A DNA stretch of 64,000 nt from Ypsolopha sequella (lineage: Eukaryota > Arthropoda > Insecta > Lepidoptera > Ypsolophidae). The stretch lies in NCBI GenBank assembly GCA_934047225.1, contig OW203997.1:11146417-11210416 (forward strand), in the 5' to 3' direction. Position 1 is the stretch's first letter; each line of letters opens with the position of its first letter. The notes under the pieces are model-generated. The model saw nothing but the letters and a program-made list of their open reading frames with translations. It had not been told where the DNA came from and made no database searches. Shown here piece by piece: positions 11,181-23,360 of the stretch. The translations under genes were made by a program, and so were the position numbers.

Positions 11181-11424
11181 GATAATGCTACAATTATGAT
11201 ATGTTTTGACAGCTCCGCATATAATATCCCGTAAAATAAATTAGAGCTACTATCATTCCTGCAATATATTGTTTTTGCAATAGTGAAAACTCGACAAACT
11301 ACTCGTAACTTAATTATAAGAAAATCTATTCTGGCTTAGCATAAAATTAACAATTAATTACGAACATGTACTGTACGACAAGCCAAAATAAAAGTATTTT
11401 TTTTATGTGGTTGGTTGAAAGAAC

Positions 11425-11560
11425 CTACGGGCGAAGTTAGGTAACAGTTGGCGGTTTCTCGGCACGTCATTGCAGATGAGATGGGTGACAAATGACAATA
11501 GTACAGAATCGATTCGTGAACTCGGGAATGAAAGGACTTTGCCCAACAGTGGGACACAAA
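11425..11560 (+). repeat. Fragment of a LINE/SINE tail
   Basis: AAGGACTTTGCCCAACAGTG GGACA-type sequence at 11,533-11,556 resembles the '...CCTTTGCCCAGCAGTGGGACA' tail found at the end of some lepidopteran retroelements. Open frames on both strands across it are not supported. Confidence 0.45.
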
Positions 11561-12009
11561 ATATGATTATTAAAAATGTAATTATACATTTATGGGAAAT
11601 TTTAGGGCAAAGCAAGAAAAAGTTTAACTTGCTACCAACTTACACTACTAGTTAACACCAACGATATTTTTAATTATATGTATTTAAAGATTGGTAAAAT
11701 TATGAATAATTCAATATTGGTAAGTAATTTTTGTGTCCTATAAGACCCAATTGTGACCGAATATAAGACCTACGATCTATATGTGTCCTTAAGTAAGACC
11801 TACTTGTGACCGAAATTTCAAGTTTCTAAGTCTACTGAAAGTGTCTTATAGGTTTTCATGGTGAGCAAATTTATAAGAAATTTATTATGCAAAGAGCAAT
11901 AAAGTGTATGACTAGATGGAATAAGGGATTTTTTTTGCGTTGAGTTAGAAGCCTGATTTTCTTACAGCACCGTAGAGCCATATACCATTTCTAAGAGATG
12001 TCAGTTTCA

Positions 12010-12120
12010 ACTTGATATCTTACATGGGGCCCGAGCAAAAGGGTCTTGACAGTCAGACGGACAACAAAGTGAACCTATAAAGATTCCGTCTTTTCATTTT
12101 GAAGTACGGAACCCTAAAAA
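12010..12120 (-). repeat. 'GGGTTCCGTA' repeat fragment, minus strand
   Basis: GGGCCCGAGCAAAAGGGTCT, then a GTCAGACGGACAACAAAGTG segment, ending ACGGAACCCTAAAAA. It is the reverse of the 16,440-16,505 copy. Confidence 0.65.
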
Positions 12121-13030
12121 AGAACCATGAAAAATTCTAGTAACTTCATTATTTTTTTTTGCATTCCTCTGATTTTGTCCATGATTATTATTATATGTCA
12201 CAAAGGTTTTATTGAATCGCTAGAAATATCATCTTTTTGAGGTCTTTTTTTCACTCTTAATAGTATTTTAAGCAAACGTGACATAATGTGCGACATTGGG
12301 GCACGAGTGCTTGTTTACGAAACGAACGAAGTGACCTTACACGAGTGTCCCAATGTCTAATAATGTCCAGTTGCACACAATACTTTATCTATGACCACCA
12401 AAAAAAAAATCACGAAAAATCAGAAAAAGAACACTCGTCGCAAGATCTTGTAGTGATACTCGCCATGATAGATCACTTTAAGCGATAAGACTGCCTTGCT
12501 TTTCTTACCCTACTCGTATTTTTTAAGTTCAATTTGAACTTTTTTTTGTGGTGTGAAAATAAAGCTATTTTTGTTGTTGTACTCGTACATCAACAATTTC
12601 TAATTATCGCTGATGAACAACATGAAACAAAGTTCAAGCTTGAATCAAAATTTACATTTAACTTTCCTTCATCCGTTTGAGTGAAGGATTACGTGTTTAC
12701 AATAATAATTAGCCGTCCTTGTTTTTGAAAATTTCTTGTTTCTTGCTAAAATTGTTTTCAAACCTAGGCTTTTGTAAAAGTAAAAGTTTTCTTTATCGAC
12801 AGATAGAGTTTGCAAAGTGTTTTCTTTTTACTAAGATTCCAATGTCTCAAGTAAAACTTTATTTAATATTTTATTTCCGCCCTTGATTATGTTGAAGTGA
12901 AGTTGAAGATACCAGATTTGTAATAGTAAAATCGTGGAAAAGTACAAGGGTTTCTTTTATAATAGTTAATGAAAAGATTTTTTTAATTATTATTTGCGCT
13001 GAGCTTACACTAGGCCAATATAATTTAAAG
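12121..13030. other. No gene; one short inverted motif
   Basis: A GACATTGGGGCACGAGTG...CACGAGTGTCCCAATGTC motif at about 12,290-12,358 forms a partial inverted repeat. Related sequence ('ACACAATACTTTATCTA') occurs at 36,580-36,600. Otherwise nothing is recognised. Confidence 0.4.
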
Positions 13031-13290
13031 TAGAAAAGTCACAGGTTCAAATCCTGGCCCAAAGAATTTTTTCACAAAATATAGGTGTTTTCTACTTAAA
13101 AATATAGAATACTAGCGACCCGCCCCGGCTTCGCACGGGCGTGTATTATACACTTAAACCTTCCTCTTGAATCACTCTATCTATTAAAAAAAACCCATGA
13201 AAATCCGTTGCGTAGTTTTAAAGATCTAAGCATACAGCTGGAAGCGACTTTGTTTTATACTATGTAGTGATAGTGATGATGTAGTGATGT
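13031..13290 (+). repeat. SINE B-box fragment followed by 'CTAGCGACCCGCCCCGGCTT' repeat
   Basis: 13,036-13,080 carries a tRNA B-box (GGTTCAAATCC) and matches the tail of the SINE-like elements at 31,265 and 41,535. 13,113-13,280 starts CTAGCGACCCGCCCCGGCTT, continues with ATGAAAATCCGTTGCGTAGT, and is a common lepidopteran dispersed repeat. Neither is a gene. Confidence 0.65.
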
Positions 13291-16200
13291 AGTGAAGCTC
13301 CACGAAGAGCCGACAATCACAACAATTAATTTCAAAAGTAAAAACCAATAAGTATTTCGAAATTTACCTCTATTTTTTGTGTTTTCATAGTTCGACATGA
13401 ACTCAATGTTAAATATCAAATTCATCAAATTATAAAAATTATATTTATCATTTTTTTAAATTGAAAGTCTACTAACTGTATCATTATTTGATATAATATT
13501 TTATCAAAATTAATGAAAAAAAAGTTATTTTATAATTTTTTCCGAGTCAATAAACCGTGGGAATAGAAATGACCGCTCGCTATTTACTATCAGCACTGAC
13601 TTAATAATAAATTTAGTGATATACTTAATGATATATTTACGTCACAGTATGGGATTTGAACGATCGACAATATACACATTGACTGCTTTTAATGCTATCT
13701 GTGTTTCTATCTGCAAATATAGACCGAGACAGTGTGTAAGTGAGAGGTGGATAGAACGGTCGCCATTCCTATTCCCAAAGTATATTGACATGACTAATAT
13801 TAACGGGCATGAATTTGCGTCTCAAAATCAAGCTTCAGTATTTTCTCTCAATCCAGATGGTACATAGCTACACGATAATACTCTTTTGCAATTCCTTAGA
13901 ATTTTCAGGACTGCAATATTTGAGCATTTTAAAATACGAAAACAGAGAGAAAGCCTGCTCACAAATAAATTGCTTCAGAATATGCATTTAGAATTCAGAA
14001 ACAAGTACTTGAAATCGTTTCAGTACAATCGAAAGCCATTCAGATGCAGGAAATTTTATGTGCCCCAGCCAGTGAACGCATTCACTGGCCCCAGCGGTTA
14101 GAGGTTACGTTCAGTGGTGATTTAAATTCGCCGGTGCATACGGAAATTTTATCGTCAAAATTCTGTAATTTATGTCGCTTAGCGCCTTAAGTGAATTATC
14201 GATTAAGTACTTGCAGGTTTGTTGGAGGGGAAACACTAACTAGATGGCTCATTTTATGAAACCACATACTCCATTGTATGTACCGTAATGTTGGCGATCT
14301 ATTTACAGGTTAACTGGAAGATAATGCCGTCGAGCATTAAGTTTGCCTTATGTACAAGTTTTATCTGCAATATATAATTTATTATTATTACATGCTTAAA
14401 ATTATCTCATTAATGAATCAAATTAAAATAATAACTAAAATATAGAAAATTGAGATTATCTCGCCGTAGTGTTGAAGCTATCACAGTTTCTATTTTGATT
14501 TCCACGATTTTCTAGCTAATTTACGTATCTCCATATTTCCTGCGGGAACTTAATATTGGATTATACGTCTGTTCTTGCAAGTCTCAAAATAGATTTATTC
14601 TATTTTCATTTCATACGACACCCATTAAAAAACACTTTAAAACTAACAAGTTTGTACCCGTAATTTAACATATTTATACAAAAATGGCGTGCATAACACA
14701 TGCACCCTGCAATGCATTCTGGCATATTTATACTAATTTCAGATAAAGTCGCGACTTAGCTATACATAAATTCTCAATTTTTCTCGATTACTTGACTCAC
14801 GGCATATTATTACTTCTAAATTACTAAAAAGGGAGAAAGAAAAATAATGTTACAAAACAGTTTATTGGGGCTTGTCACGCGACGTGTCGTACTAGTGTTT
14901 ATAAACCCTCTGCGGCTGACGTGGTAGTCTAATAGACACCGCAAAATCGAAAAGCGTGACTTGCGTCCTTATTTTTCAAATTATGACTCCCGTGTTTTTA
15001 GTACCTTCCTACCGCGTGCTCATGCGTTTGTTAGTGACCCGGGAGCGGTCGCGGTGGGCGCACACGTCGTTCTACGAGTCAATTTCTGAAGATTGTCAAA
15101 TAACATAGTGATTTTGAGGTCATGTAACTTTTCATTGAACCAATGAAATTTGCTAATTTTTTTTTTAATTGGTGAAAATAAGTGATAGCTTTGATAAAAA
15201 TATAAGGATCCCTTAAAAAAATGTTATGGTTTTTATATTTGTACTTTTCGTATAAACGTAAGTTTTTGAGGACTGATTTAGACACATCAATAAATATTCT
15301 TAAAATTGTCATTAGTTTTGTATTTCAACATAGTTTTTAGGTATTTAAAATGAAATTAAGAAGATATAAGCTGTCGAAATGGTGTCTGGTGGACTGCTAC
15401 GTCAGTATAGTTATGAAAATTAGGGCATGTCAGTCGCAGGGGGTAAATTACCTGCACCGTTCATTCACCAAGGACTTTTTTTGGAGGGAGGGGTATGTTC
15501 AGAGTTGTAAGAAAAACTCCTGACAGATAAAAAATATTTTTTATCATAATTATTATGATATACGATGTCTTTTTGGAACGAAGATTCTTATTGCACAACG
15601 CCAGACTCTTGGCAAATAAAAGCTAGACGGAAAAAAGTGAAACTTCGACCGGGACGTTTTGCTGTATCGCTTTTCATACACTTTTTTATCGCTAACGCTT
15701 CTTACCACGTTTCGTAGTACGGGATGAGGTGAGGTGAGTGACGCAAGCGGCGACTTGCGTTGCGTGTCAGTATTGAAAGGAACTTCATCCCAACCAGGTG
15801 TCCCACGACAACTCTCGACTTTTTATTTTATTTCATTTTGTATTTTTATTTTATTTTACTTTATACACATCCCTTGTTTGCTTATGCATTAAAATTCATA
15901 CTATTCTGCACGCACTTTACAAAAAAATGGTTTACTCGCTCTCTCTCATTCACTGAACTGTTAGCGATTGTGATCATGAATTAGACCATTAGTTTAGTTT
16001 ACATGATAATGATACCATCAATCATTTTGGTGAAGTTTATTAGTTTTTGCTCTATTATGTAAGTTTAATTACGGTAATCCATCATTCTCTACTTAAGATT
16101 AATTTTCATATTACTTAAATACCTTATTAATATAACTTGAAATTTTGGTGTTGGCATTTGCCACCCCCATATGTTCGTGTTGTATTCGGTCATAGCTACT

Positions 16201-16320
16201 TATGGTTATGATTTAATCTTGAACATGTAATAATACGAAAAAAAAAATCTAAAATTAAACTCTTTCGAACGGAAGAAGGGATATTTATAAATACTATTCA
16301 TCATAATATTTTGATACTTT
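13291..16320. other. Long stretch without a recognised gene
   Basis: Mostly AT-rich. GC-richer, CpG-containing patches lie at 14,870-15,080 (with GACCCGGGAGCGGTCGCGGT) and 15,590-15,790. They could be diverged transposon or an upstream regulatory region, but I see no exon with good splice sites. Open frames at 13,616-14,101 and 15,079-15,312 have no recognisable features. Confidence 0.35.
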
Positions 16321-16324
16321 CATA

Positions 16325-16395
16325 TACGTAACGCATTAGTAGCTCAGTCGATAGCCGGGCTCTCAAACCCGGCTTTGACTCCTGCCAGTTTAGCA
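16325..16395 (+). repeat. tRNA-like (SINE head) fragment
   Basis: TTAGTAGCTCAGTCGATAGC has an A-box, but the expected B-box is decayed and no paired acceptor stem is seen. This is a tRNA-derived SINE fragment rather than a tRNA gene. Confidence 0.45.
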
Positions 16396-16439
16396 TGTAC
16401 CTATTGATTTGTAAGATTCCGCACCTCACAATTAAAAAA

Positions 16440-17105
16440 AACGGAAACCTTATACTTACACTTTGTTGTCCGTCTGTCTGTCAAGACCCTTTTGTTCGGG
16501 CCCCGTATAATATATCAAGTTAAAACTGATACCTCCCACAGAAATCTACAGCTTTATTGTGCTGTAAGAAAATCAAATTTCTATCTCAACGCAAAATAGT
16601 ACTCGTATATTACGATTCGAGAGCGATGAAACGTTTTCTGACGAGTGTGAGTTTGCGGCACGAGCCGAAGGCGAGTGCTGCAATCACACGAGTCGAGAAA
16701 AAGTTTCTCGCACGAGTTTCGTATAATTTTTTATAGCACATGTGCGGAAAATGTGGAAAATGCGCAGCGTGCGTAAAGCGGTCATTTTACGCACAGTGTG
16801 CTATAAAAATAGTTATTGCACTTTACGTAATCAATTACATACAAATTTGCTCACCATGAAAATATATAGGCACTTCCAGTCGACTTAGAAACTTGAAATT
16901 TCGTTAACAGGCAGGTCTTATAACACACACATAGGAAATATTCTAAAAATTATAAATATTTAATTATTTAGTAAGTTATCAATGACCAACTTAATTATAC
17001 CATTTATATACGTAGAGTTTAATAGATCGTAAGTGTCAAGTTAAGTTGGTACTTAATAACTGCAAGTGGAATTCTTTACCGTAATGTTTTTAGGGTTCCG
17101 TAGCC
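16440..17105. repeat. 'GGGTTCCGTA' repeat complex, interrupted
   Basis: It contains CTTTGTTGTCCGTCTGTCTG at 16,460, 'CTTTTGTTCGGGCCCCGTA', and TTTTTAGGGTTCCGTAGCC at 17,087-17,105. The CpG-rich block 16,605-16,815 inside it lies between ATTTTTTATAGCACA-like and GTGCTATAAAAAT motifs that pair with each other, suggesting a small nested inverted-repeat element. Confidence 0.55.
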
Positions 17106-17539
17106 GTATTGTGCGGTGGTACATAGAGTTTATTCCCGGGAAATGTCGACTTGTGAATTCCCGAAGATTTGGCTGTTGTCGGTCCCGAGAAATTCAGCTC
17201 GAGAAAATTCGAGACAACGAGACATTATGATCTTACAATAAAGATATAAAAAGTACCTATGAAGAGTCAGCTCACAAAATAAATTGGAAAAAAAAAGAAT
17301 TTTTACTATTAGTAAAGCTGGTAAAAGGTCTTTAAATTCAGAAACAATATATTTAAGTCAAGCCTACTTTAACTGAAAATAAACGAGTGTTTTCAACTGC
17401 TGGAAATTTGGTCACTAAGATAAGGCCATTAATGCTTTTGTTTTTCTAAAGGCATATTTTATTAGAAACACAATTTAAGTAACATAGCTTCCATTATATA
17501 TAAGTAGTTGTATTTATGATTTATACTTAAAATTTAAAG

Positions 17540-18032
17540 AATATGGTGTAATCATTTAAGATCCAACGTGCCAGCTATTTTAGAGCCAAAGGACATAACA
17601 CGTGACGATGGCAAAAGGGCCGATGGGATGACATTAAATCCATGGAAGAACGGCAGAGCTTTGGTGTGGGATGCAACGTGTGTCGACACACTAGCACCGT
17701 CCCACACCAGGGTTACTGCCGTCAGGGCTGGTGCGGCTGCGGCAGCGGCTGAGGGAAATAAGAGGCGCAAGTATGCAGCCCTTAGATCGGACTGCATATT
17801 TGTGCCTTTTGGGGTCGAGACCCTCGGGCCGACCGGGCCGTGGGGTCCTGATGCTAAACTCTTTTTTAAAGAGTTATCTGCACGGCTGATCGACGCTTGT
17901 GGGGACCCGAAGGCTGGCGCGTATCTTGGCCAGATAATCAGTCTGGCCATTCAAAGAGGAAACGCTGCCAGCCTTCCAGATACCCTTCCACATGACGGTG
18001 GCGATCTAGATAGGATTTTTTATTTAGTTTAG
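17540..18032 (+). mobile_element. Retroelement C-terminal domain, PWKNGR...LVWDATCVDT family
   Basis: This open frame of about 155 codons has no ATG at its left end: its first possible start is GTG at 17,568 and the frame stays open upstream. It reads VPAILEPKDITRDDGKRADG, then MTLNPWKNGRALVWDATCVD, then an Ala-rich helix, FVPFGVETLGP, GPDAKLFFKELSARL and LAIQRGNAAS, with a stop at 18,032. This module recurs in many animal genomes as the C-terminus of retroelement-type proteins. From memory, its R-x-DG...LVWD-x-T pattern resembles the PD-(D/E)XK-like nuclease of restriction-enzyme-type LINEs, but that is inference. It is GC-richer than its surroundings and has no frame breaks, so it is young or constrained. 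GT-rich 3' UTR-like sequence follows to about 18,200. Confidence 0.65.
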
Positions 18033-18580
18033 TTTATTTTTATAAGGTATAGGTTTTATAAGGGTTTTATTTGGGTTAGTGTTTTGTTTTAGGTAAGTTT
18101 TATTTTGTAGGTAGATTTTTAAGTGTTTGACTGTTATTTAAAATCCTTAACAGTTTGAACTTCATAAAAAACTTAATAGTTCTGAGATTTTTTTTTTGTT
18201 TTTGTTATCGGAGAGAGAAAAGTTCCTATCAATTTTTCTATTTCATTTAGGTCATATAAAAGTTAAGTGTTTTTTTTTTAGAGATTTTTGATTATTTTTG
18301 TTTGAGACAGAAAGTTTCTTATTATTACTTTTATTCCTTTCTTTTATCATGTCTGTTTCTGTCTTAAATATATATTATACAGTATTATTAATTTAAGTTG
18401 AAGTTATTTGTGAGACTGTTGATTTTTATGAACAAATGTTAATTACTGACATTTTTCTTTATTAAACTAATAAAAGTAGTAAATTTAAATTTCTCAATTT
18501 CCGCAGAAGACTTTCTTGGAAATTGAAGTCGAGAATTCTCGAGACCCAAGAAATGAAAAACCTCGAGAAATCATAAACCC
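18033..18580 (+). other. Presumed 3' UTR of the 17.5-kb element
   Basis: T/G-rich, non-coding sequence. The ends of the insertion are marked by GAGAATTCTCGAGACC-type sequence near 18,530-18,565 and GAGAAATTCAGCTCGAGAAA near 17,187. Together they split a 'GGGTTCCGTAGCC' / 'CCCTACGGAACCC' repeat. Confidence 0.4.
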
Positions 18581-18587
18581 TACGGAA

Positions 18588-18635
18588 CCCTTTGTGCGCA
18601 AGTCCGCCTTGCACTTAGCTGGTTTTTTGAATGAA
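18588..18635 (+). repeat. 'CGGAACCC...CTTGCACTTAGCTGG' repeat end
   Basis: CTACGGAACCCTTTGTGCGC followed by AAGTCCGCCTTGCACTTAGC is the right end of the repeat whose left part ends at 17,105. The element in between therefore inserted into it. Confidence 0.6.
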
Positions 18636-18889
18636 ACTAACCTCTATCACGTTGGAATTATAAATTCGTTGGTAAAAAGTCAATAGTCACTTAGTTAACA
18701 GTCGGAAAATATTATTTTGTGATTTTTTTTTAATACTAATATTATTTCATACCCATATTTTGTTGATAGAAGAAAATAAAACAACTGCTTTTTATACAGT
18801 ATTCCATATAAAAATCTGCTTTCTAATATTTGCTCCATTTACAGCTTGGGGGCTATTTATCGACACACCTTACCTATAGTTTATAATTA

Positions 18890-19140
18890 TTTTGACCAGT
18901 AACTTTACTCGAAATTCAACGCGTGCAAAAGAGATGGCCTGTTAGTCAATCTGAACTGAACTTCACCCATTACGAACGCCATCGAGTTACGCGGCAGACC
19001 CCCAGGGCCACTACGATGAGAATGAATAAAAACCACATCCAAATCCGTTGAGGGGTTTTTGAGAATAAAACGGAACATACATGTAGTACATACGGATAGA
19101 CAGATAGACAGACAGAGAAATCTAATAATGATAGCTTTGG
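18890..19140 (+). repeat. Dispersed repeat pieces
   Basis: 18,915-18,947 (CGAAATTCAACGCGTGCAAA AGAGATGG) is shared with the MITE at 62,395-62,560. 19,035-19,120 has 'CACATCCAAATCCGTTGAG' and an (AGACAGAT)-like run typical of a lepidopteran retroelement tail. Confidence 0.55.
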
Positions 19141-19185
19141 TTTTAGTAAATCATCAATTAAATTATAAGTTTTGAAATAATGTTC

Positions 19186-19456
19186 TATACAATGTGTAAC
19201 AGAAAGGTGTAACCATATTTAAAGAGCTTATTCAGTCAATGGTATAGACAAACTTTTACTAAGGAGGCAACTCTGAAATCTCAAAAAAAATCTGCCCTTC
19301 CATACATTTCGGCCGAGCGGCATTGCATTTTTCTATGACACAGTCGACTTTTTTTTTTGAGATACAGGGTTTGTTCCATAGTAAAAGTTGTTCTTTACCA
19401 TTGACTGAATAAGGTCTTCAAATATGGTTACACCTTTCTGTTACACGTTTTATACA
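19186..19456. mobile_element. TA-flanked MITE, family M2 copy 1
   Basis: The ends TACAATGTGTAACAGAAAGG and CCTTTCTGTTACACGTTTTA are inverted for about 55 bp. The second copy, 63,421-63,691, has the same ends and centre (CGAGCGGCATTGCATTTTTC). The TA boundary fits Tc1/mariner mobilisation. Non-coding. Confidence 0.8.
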
Positions 19457-19486
19457 GACATGCCATTTTTACTACCATATTTAAGC

Positions 19487-19650
19487 CAATTCTGAACGCT
19501 TTAATTTTAGTTTTAGTGCAGTTAAAACTAAACTTTGTTCAGTGCAAAATAGTCCTTAGATGTTACAAACAGAAGCTTTATTACTTTGGAATAATTTTAG
19601 TTTTGACAGCACTAAAACTAAAAGTAAAACCTTTGGATTCAGCTACAATA
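19487..19650. mobile_element. Foldback MITE, family FB-C copy 1
   Basis: The arms carry TTTAATTTTAGTTTTAGTGC and its reverse complement around a short centre (TAGTCCTTAGATGTTAC). The same family is at 36,612-36,786. This copy is the more diverged of the two. Confidence 0.7.
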
Positions 19651-20149
19651 TTAGTTTAAGCATAAAAGATAATATTAATTTAACGCTTAGTAAAGAAATG
19701 TCGAAATTTAAATGACTACTCATATTTTATATCCTTCACTAAAGCATTAATGATTTTATCTTCATATTCGCTTTTAACAGCGCCATAAGGAAGTAAAGCA
19801 AATATCATTTTAGTGAGCTGACATCCATTTAGGATGACATTAACACTATCAGTGCTTCCGCATTCATACATTATATTTTGCCTGCGACTAGATCCGCAAG
19901 TCAAGAATCAAGGATTTTTTTCACCGGTTTTAATATACTATTAAATCAACACATTAGGTAAAGGGTCACTCCATCCCACGAGAAATTGCAGATGTTTTAA
20001 AGTTTTTTTAAAGTTACATACTTCTTGGTCATTTTTTGGAAAAGGTCAAAGTAGGTAATACCTGCTCTGGTACAATAAAAAATTTATATATTTTTTTTAT
20101 ACATCTCATAATTAAAGCTGCCAGCGTCGAATGACCTAGTAAATTTCTA

Positions 20150-20687
20150 GAACACGTAAAGCAGAAACGTGAAATTTTGCAAACGTGTAGAAAATTTTAT
20201 CAGTGTAAGGAAAATAACAAAATCAGGATAAATCAGATTTTTCGTCAAAACAGTCTAGAAAATTTGCGAGATTTTGATGAGAGGTCTTGGATTAGCCATC
20301 AGTTTAAAACTGCAGCTTATATTTTCAAAATGGCAGAGTTTCTAATTTTGGCGGCCAAAATGTGAAGTTATTTCAATGCGGCTCAAAGTTAGTTTCTAGA
20401 GGCAAAAAAATAATTGCAGAACACGTATAGCAGAAACGTAAAATTTTGCAAACGTGTAGAAAATTTGATCAATGTAAGGAAAAGAACAAAATCATGATAA
20501 ATCCGGTTTTTCGTCATCAGTCTAGAAGATTAGTGGGATTTTGATGAGAGGTCTTGGATTTAGTTAACCCTCAGTTCAAAACAGCAGCTTATTTTTTCAA
20601 AATGGCAGAGTTTATAATTTTGGCGGCCAAAATGTGAAAACTCCAATGTGGCTCAAAGTCAGTTTCTAGAGGCAAAAAAATAATTGC
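20150..20687. repeat. Two-unit tandem duplication, offset 269 bp
   Basis: Unit 1 is 20,150-20,418 and unit 2 is 20,419-20,687. Both start GAACACGTA.AGCAGAAACG and end GTTTCTAGAGGCAAAAAAAT plus AATTGCA. They differ by small indels and substitutions. A TTTTGGCGGCCAAAATG palindrome lies in each. The 62-codon frame in unit 1 is not kept in unit 2, which argues against coding. Confidence 0.85.
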
Positions 20688-20732
20688 ATGAAGGTACCTC
20701 ATAAATAGCCTATCACCGTCGAATTCACAATT

Positions 20733-20905
20733 AAACGGTTTTCAATCTTTTTCATGGCGCGACCCCCTTAGTATGGAAAATAACTAATCGCTGTTTCTAA
20801 CTTAGGTGCGTCTAAATATAACATTTTGAACTAGAATGGTAACTGCGACCCCCTTAAAGAGGCTTCGCGACCCCTCAAGGGGTCGTGACCCAAAGTTTGA
20901 AAAAC
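20733..20905. mobile_element. Probable hAT-type MITE
   Basis: The ends GGTTTTCAATCTTTTTCATG and AAAGTTTGAAAAACAAA are partly inverted, and the centre has GCGACCCCCTTA...GCGACCCCTCAAGGGGTCG. This 'cttcgcgacccct' element is a common type. Target duplication not resolved. Confidence 0.5.
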
Positions 20906-21102
20906 AAAAATTTAGGTAAAGGTTATCAGGATACAAACTGTCTCAAAAGGTAGAACGGTTCAAGAATACGATATATTTTTAAAAAGACTTTTAATCCCCG
21001 TGAAACCCAATTTCTTATTTGCTATGTTTCAGCCCAAAACCAGGTTCTAGAGATATTATTGGTTACTAAATAGCATTGAGACTGTCTGTGACATGAGACA
21101 GC

Positions 21103-21235
21103 ATTGTGGTGTAGTGGTTCGGACGTCTTAACCACTATTCCGGAGGTTGCAGGTTTAAATCCCGTAGGTCTATAACTGTAAGTCCATGTTTGTGCCCGAA
21201 TTATGGCAATGGGGATCGGCATGCAAAGCTAATTA
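21103..21235 (+). mobile_element. tRNA-derived SINE
   Basis: A-box GTGGTGTAGTGGTTCGGACG and B-box GGTTTAAATCCC are spaced as in a tRNA. The acceptor stem does not close and tRNA-unrelated sequence follows, so this is a SINE head rather than a tRNA gene. Confidence 0.6.
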
Positions 21236-21279
21236 CAGATGGCGCTAGCGTTTTTTTGGAATGACTAATCCAAATTATG

Positions 21280-21605
21280 TAATTTCTTATGTGTATGAAT
21301 GAGACAACATTAAGCTAACAGCAACATTAATTCAATTTTCAAACGTGTCAGCTGTAAAAATATATTACGAATCTTATCCTGAAAATGGATGACATTTAAG
21401 ACGAACTGTTTTTGAAGATTTTTATAATTTTTATAATGAAACTGAAAGTTAAAACATAATTTAATATGTAGATGTAAATCCTTGAAATCAAAGTTCAAAT
21501 AAAAAACAAATAATTGAAATAGCTATTGAATTACAGGTATTATGAACTCATGAATCTGTTAGAAAATTTCTGCAATTTCGTATGTAAAGACCTATTATAC
21601 TCGTA
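21280..21605. repeat. Dispersed element, inverted copy at 25,045-25,500
   Basis: GAATGAGACAACATTAAGCT, GTCAGCTGTAAAAAT and AACAAATAATTGAAATAGCT here match the reverse complement of 25,130-25,375. The other copy also shows inverted ends around AGACCTATTA (25,055 and 25,480), suggesting a MITE with internal sequence. Confidence 0.65.
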
Positions 21606-22227
21606 ACATGTATGTGTGTAGTAGACGTTAAAGAAAATAAAAATAAATAAACATATTTGTTTAAATGACTGGCATTTGACAGCATTTGTATCGAGAACGT
21701 TTTTATACAATAGTTTTTTACCATTCAGGCTCAAACCAAACTAAGCCACATACACGCAACTATCGTTTTATGTCGTGCAAATACCCATTCGAGCTGGAGC
21801 GTGCCGGCATTAACACTATCGGAGCTTCCGCATTCATATCAAATGTTCGAATATTCGATACGGTTCCCTATTTTCCTAAATCAGTTTCATGCCTTTTGGC
21901 GTGTTGAACGATATCAGAAACATCACTTATTAAACAAAATACCTAACATATTAAATTTTTAGCCCCTGTGTTGGTCCTGAAAAAAGTTTAAGAGCGGTTT
22001 CGCAGCCGGATTGTGAAAAACCCGCCTTTTTCTAATTGATCGAAACAGAACACTTAAATTCAAAATTTACTGAATAGTTATTCAACAAAACCTTATTACC
22101 AATGTATGCTGCCATCGCAAAGTTTCCATTAGTTTCTGTAAATTAGAATTTCAAACACACAATACACAATCTTGGTCAAGAAGTATGGCTTATTCTTTCA
22201 CCTGAGAGTGGTTCTGGTTTTACGAGT

Positions 22228-22252
22228 ATATGAGTGAGTGAGTGAGTGATTG
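22228..22252. repeat. (GAGT)n microsatellite
   Basis: GAGTGAGTGAGTGAGTGA run. Confidence 0.9.
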
Positions 22253-23360
22253 AATCACCTAGTTATTAAAATAGTGATTTTTAGACGTGAATATTTCAAG
22301 CACTGATAAAGATTGTTTTTTAATTAGGATTTAAGGTACTAAAAATCGACTTAAAATTGTAATATTAGTTATGAGGGGTTCAAAAGCAGCTCAAAATAGT
22401 CCATGTAATGGCTGGTACGCCAGGTCTTTTCTTTCTGCCGCGTGTAGTTTATATGTAGTTTTTTTTACATGCTTAGATATTATTTGCTTATCATATTTTT
22501 CGTTTTCAGATTATTATACACTTTTTAAGACCATAAGATACCATTTACCATCTTAAGACAAAAGTCGCATGTTACCAAGAATTAAGGCGAGGGTATCCAG
22601 AGAAATCTGTCCTGCTACGACGCTTTCATTTTACACTTGTCTATCCTACTCAATGGGAGCGGGCCGTTTAGAAATCTCGCGATTTCTAGGTGTTTTTTGT
22701 TCATTATTTTGGAATTGGAGGAACGTGTTTTTAATATGACGGCCGATCACATTTTCAACGTTTATTTTGGTATAAGTTTTATTGTCTAAAACTTAATATA
22801 ACTGAAGTGAAGAGATATTTAGATCATAGTTTAGGCCTATCTTTACAATTTTGTTGGATGTAAGAAAGTACAAATAATCATGTATCGAACGGCGGAAGTA
22901 TTAATATTGAAGAGTGAAATAAGACATTATACTTTTTTCAAATTTTCTATTACAACTTCACGGTTTAAATTTAATTTAAAAAGCGGCAAAATTGGAAAAT
23001 CCCTGCCTTCTTCCACCTACTTTTTAAAGCTTTAGAAAACATACAAAACGGCGCTTAAAATTAAAAACCTTTTCAAGAAATGATACCGACAGAAATTGCG
23101 ACTTTCTTTCTTTGGCTACAACTTCAAAACTCATAAGAGTTGTACATTATTTTCAAAGTAAATATGTACCACGTACAAGAGTTGATCGTTATTTTTAAAG
23201 AAAATTAAAACAGTTGTACATTATTTTCAACGTAAATACCTAATACTAACTTACTTATGTACTTCTTGAATCTAATTAAGTTGTTATTGTTTCCTGCTAG
23301 AAGATTTTTCTATTTGTTTTAAAAGCATAGTTTCCGCAAAACTATAATGTATTCTTCCTG
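22253..23360. other. No gene recognised
   Basis: AT-rich, with a direct repeat of GTTGTACATTATTTTCAA at 23,139 and 23,214. No supported coding. Confidence 0.4.

Noticed and set aside
17552..17950. 132-codon minus-strand frame
   Set aside because: Antisense shadow of the retroelement domain at 17,540-18,032.
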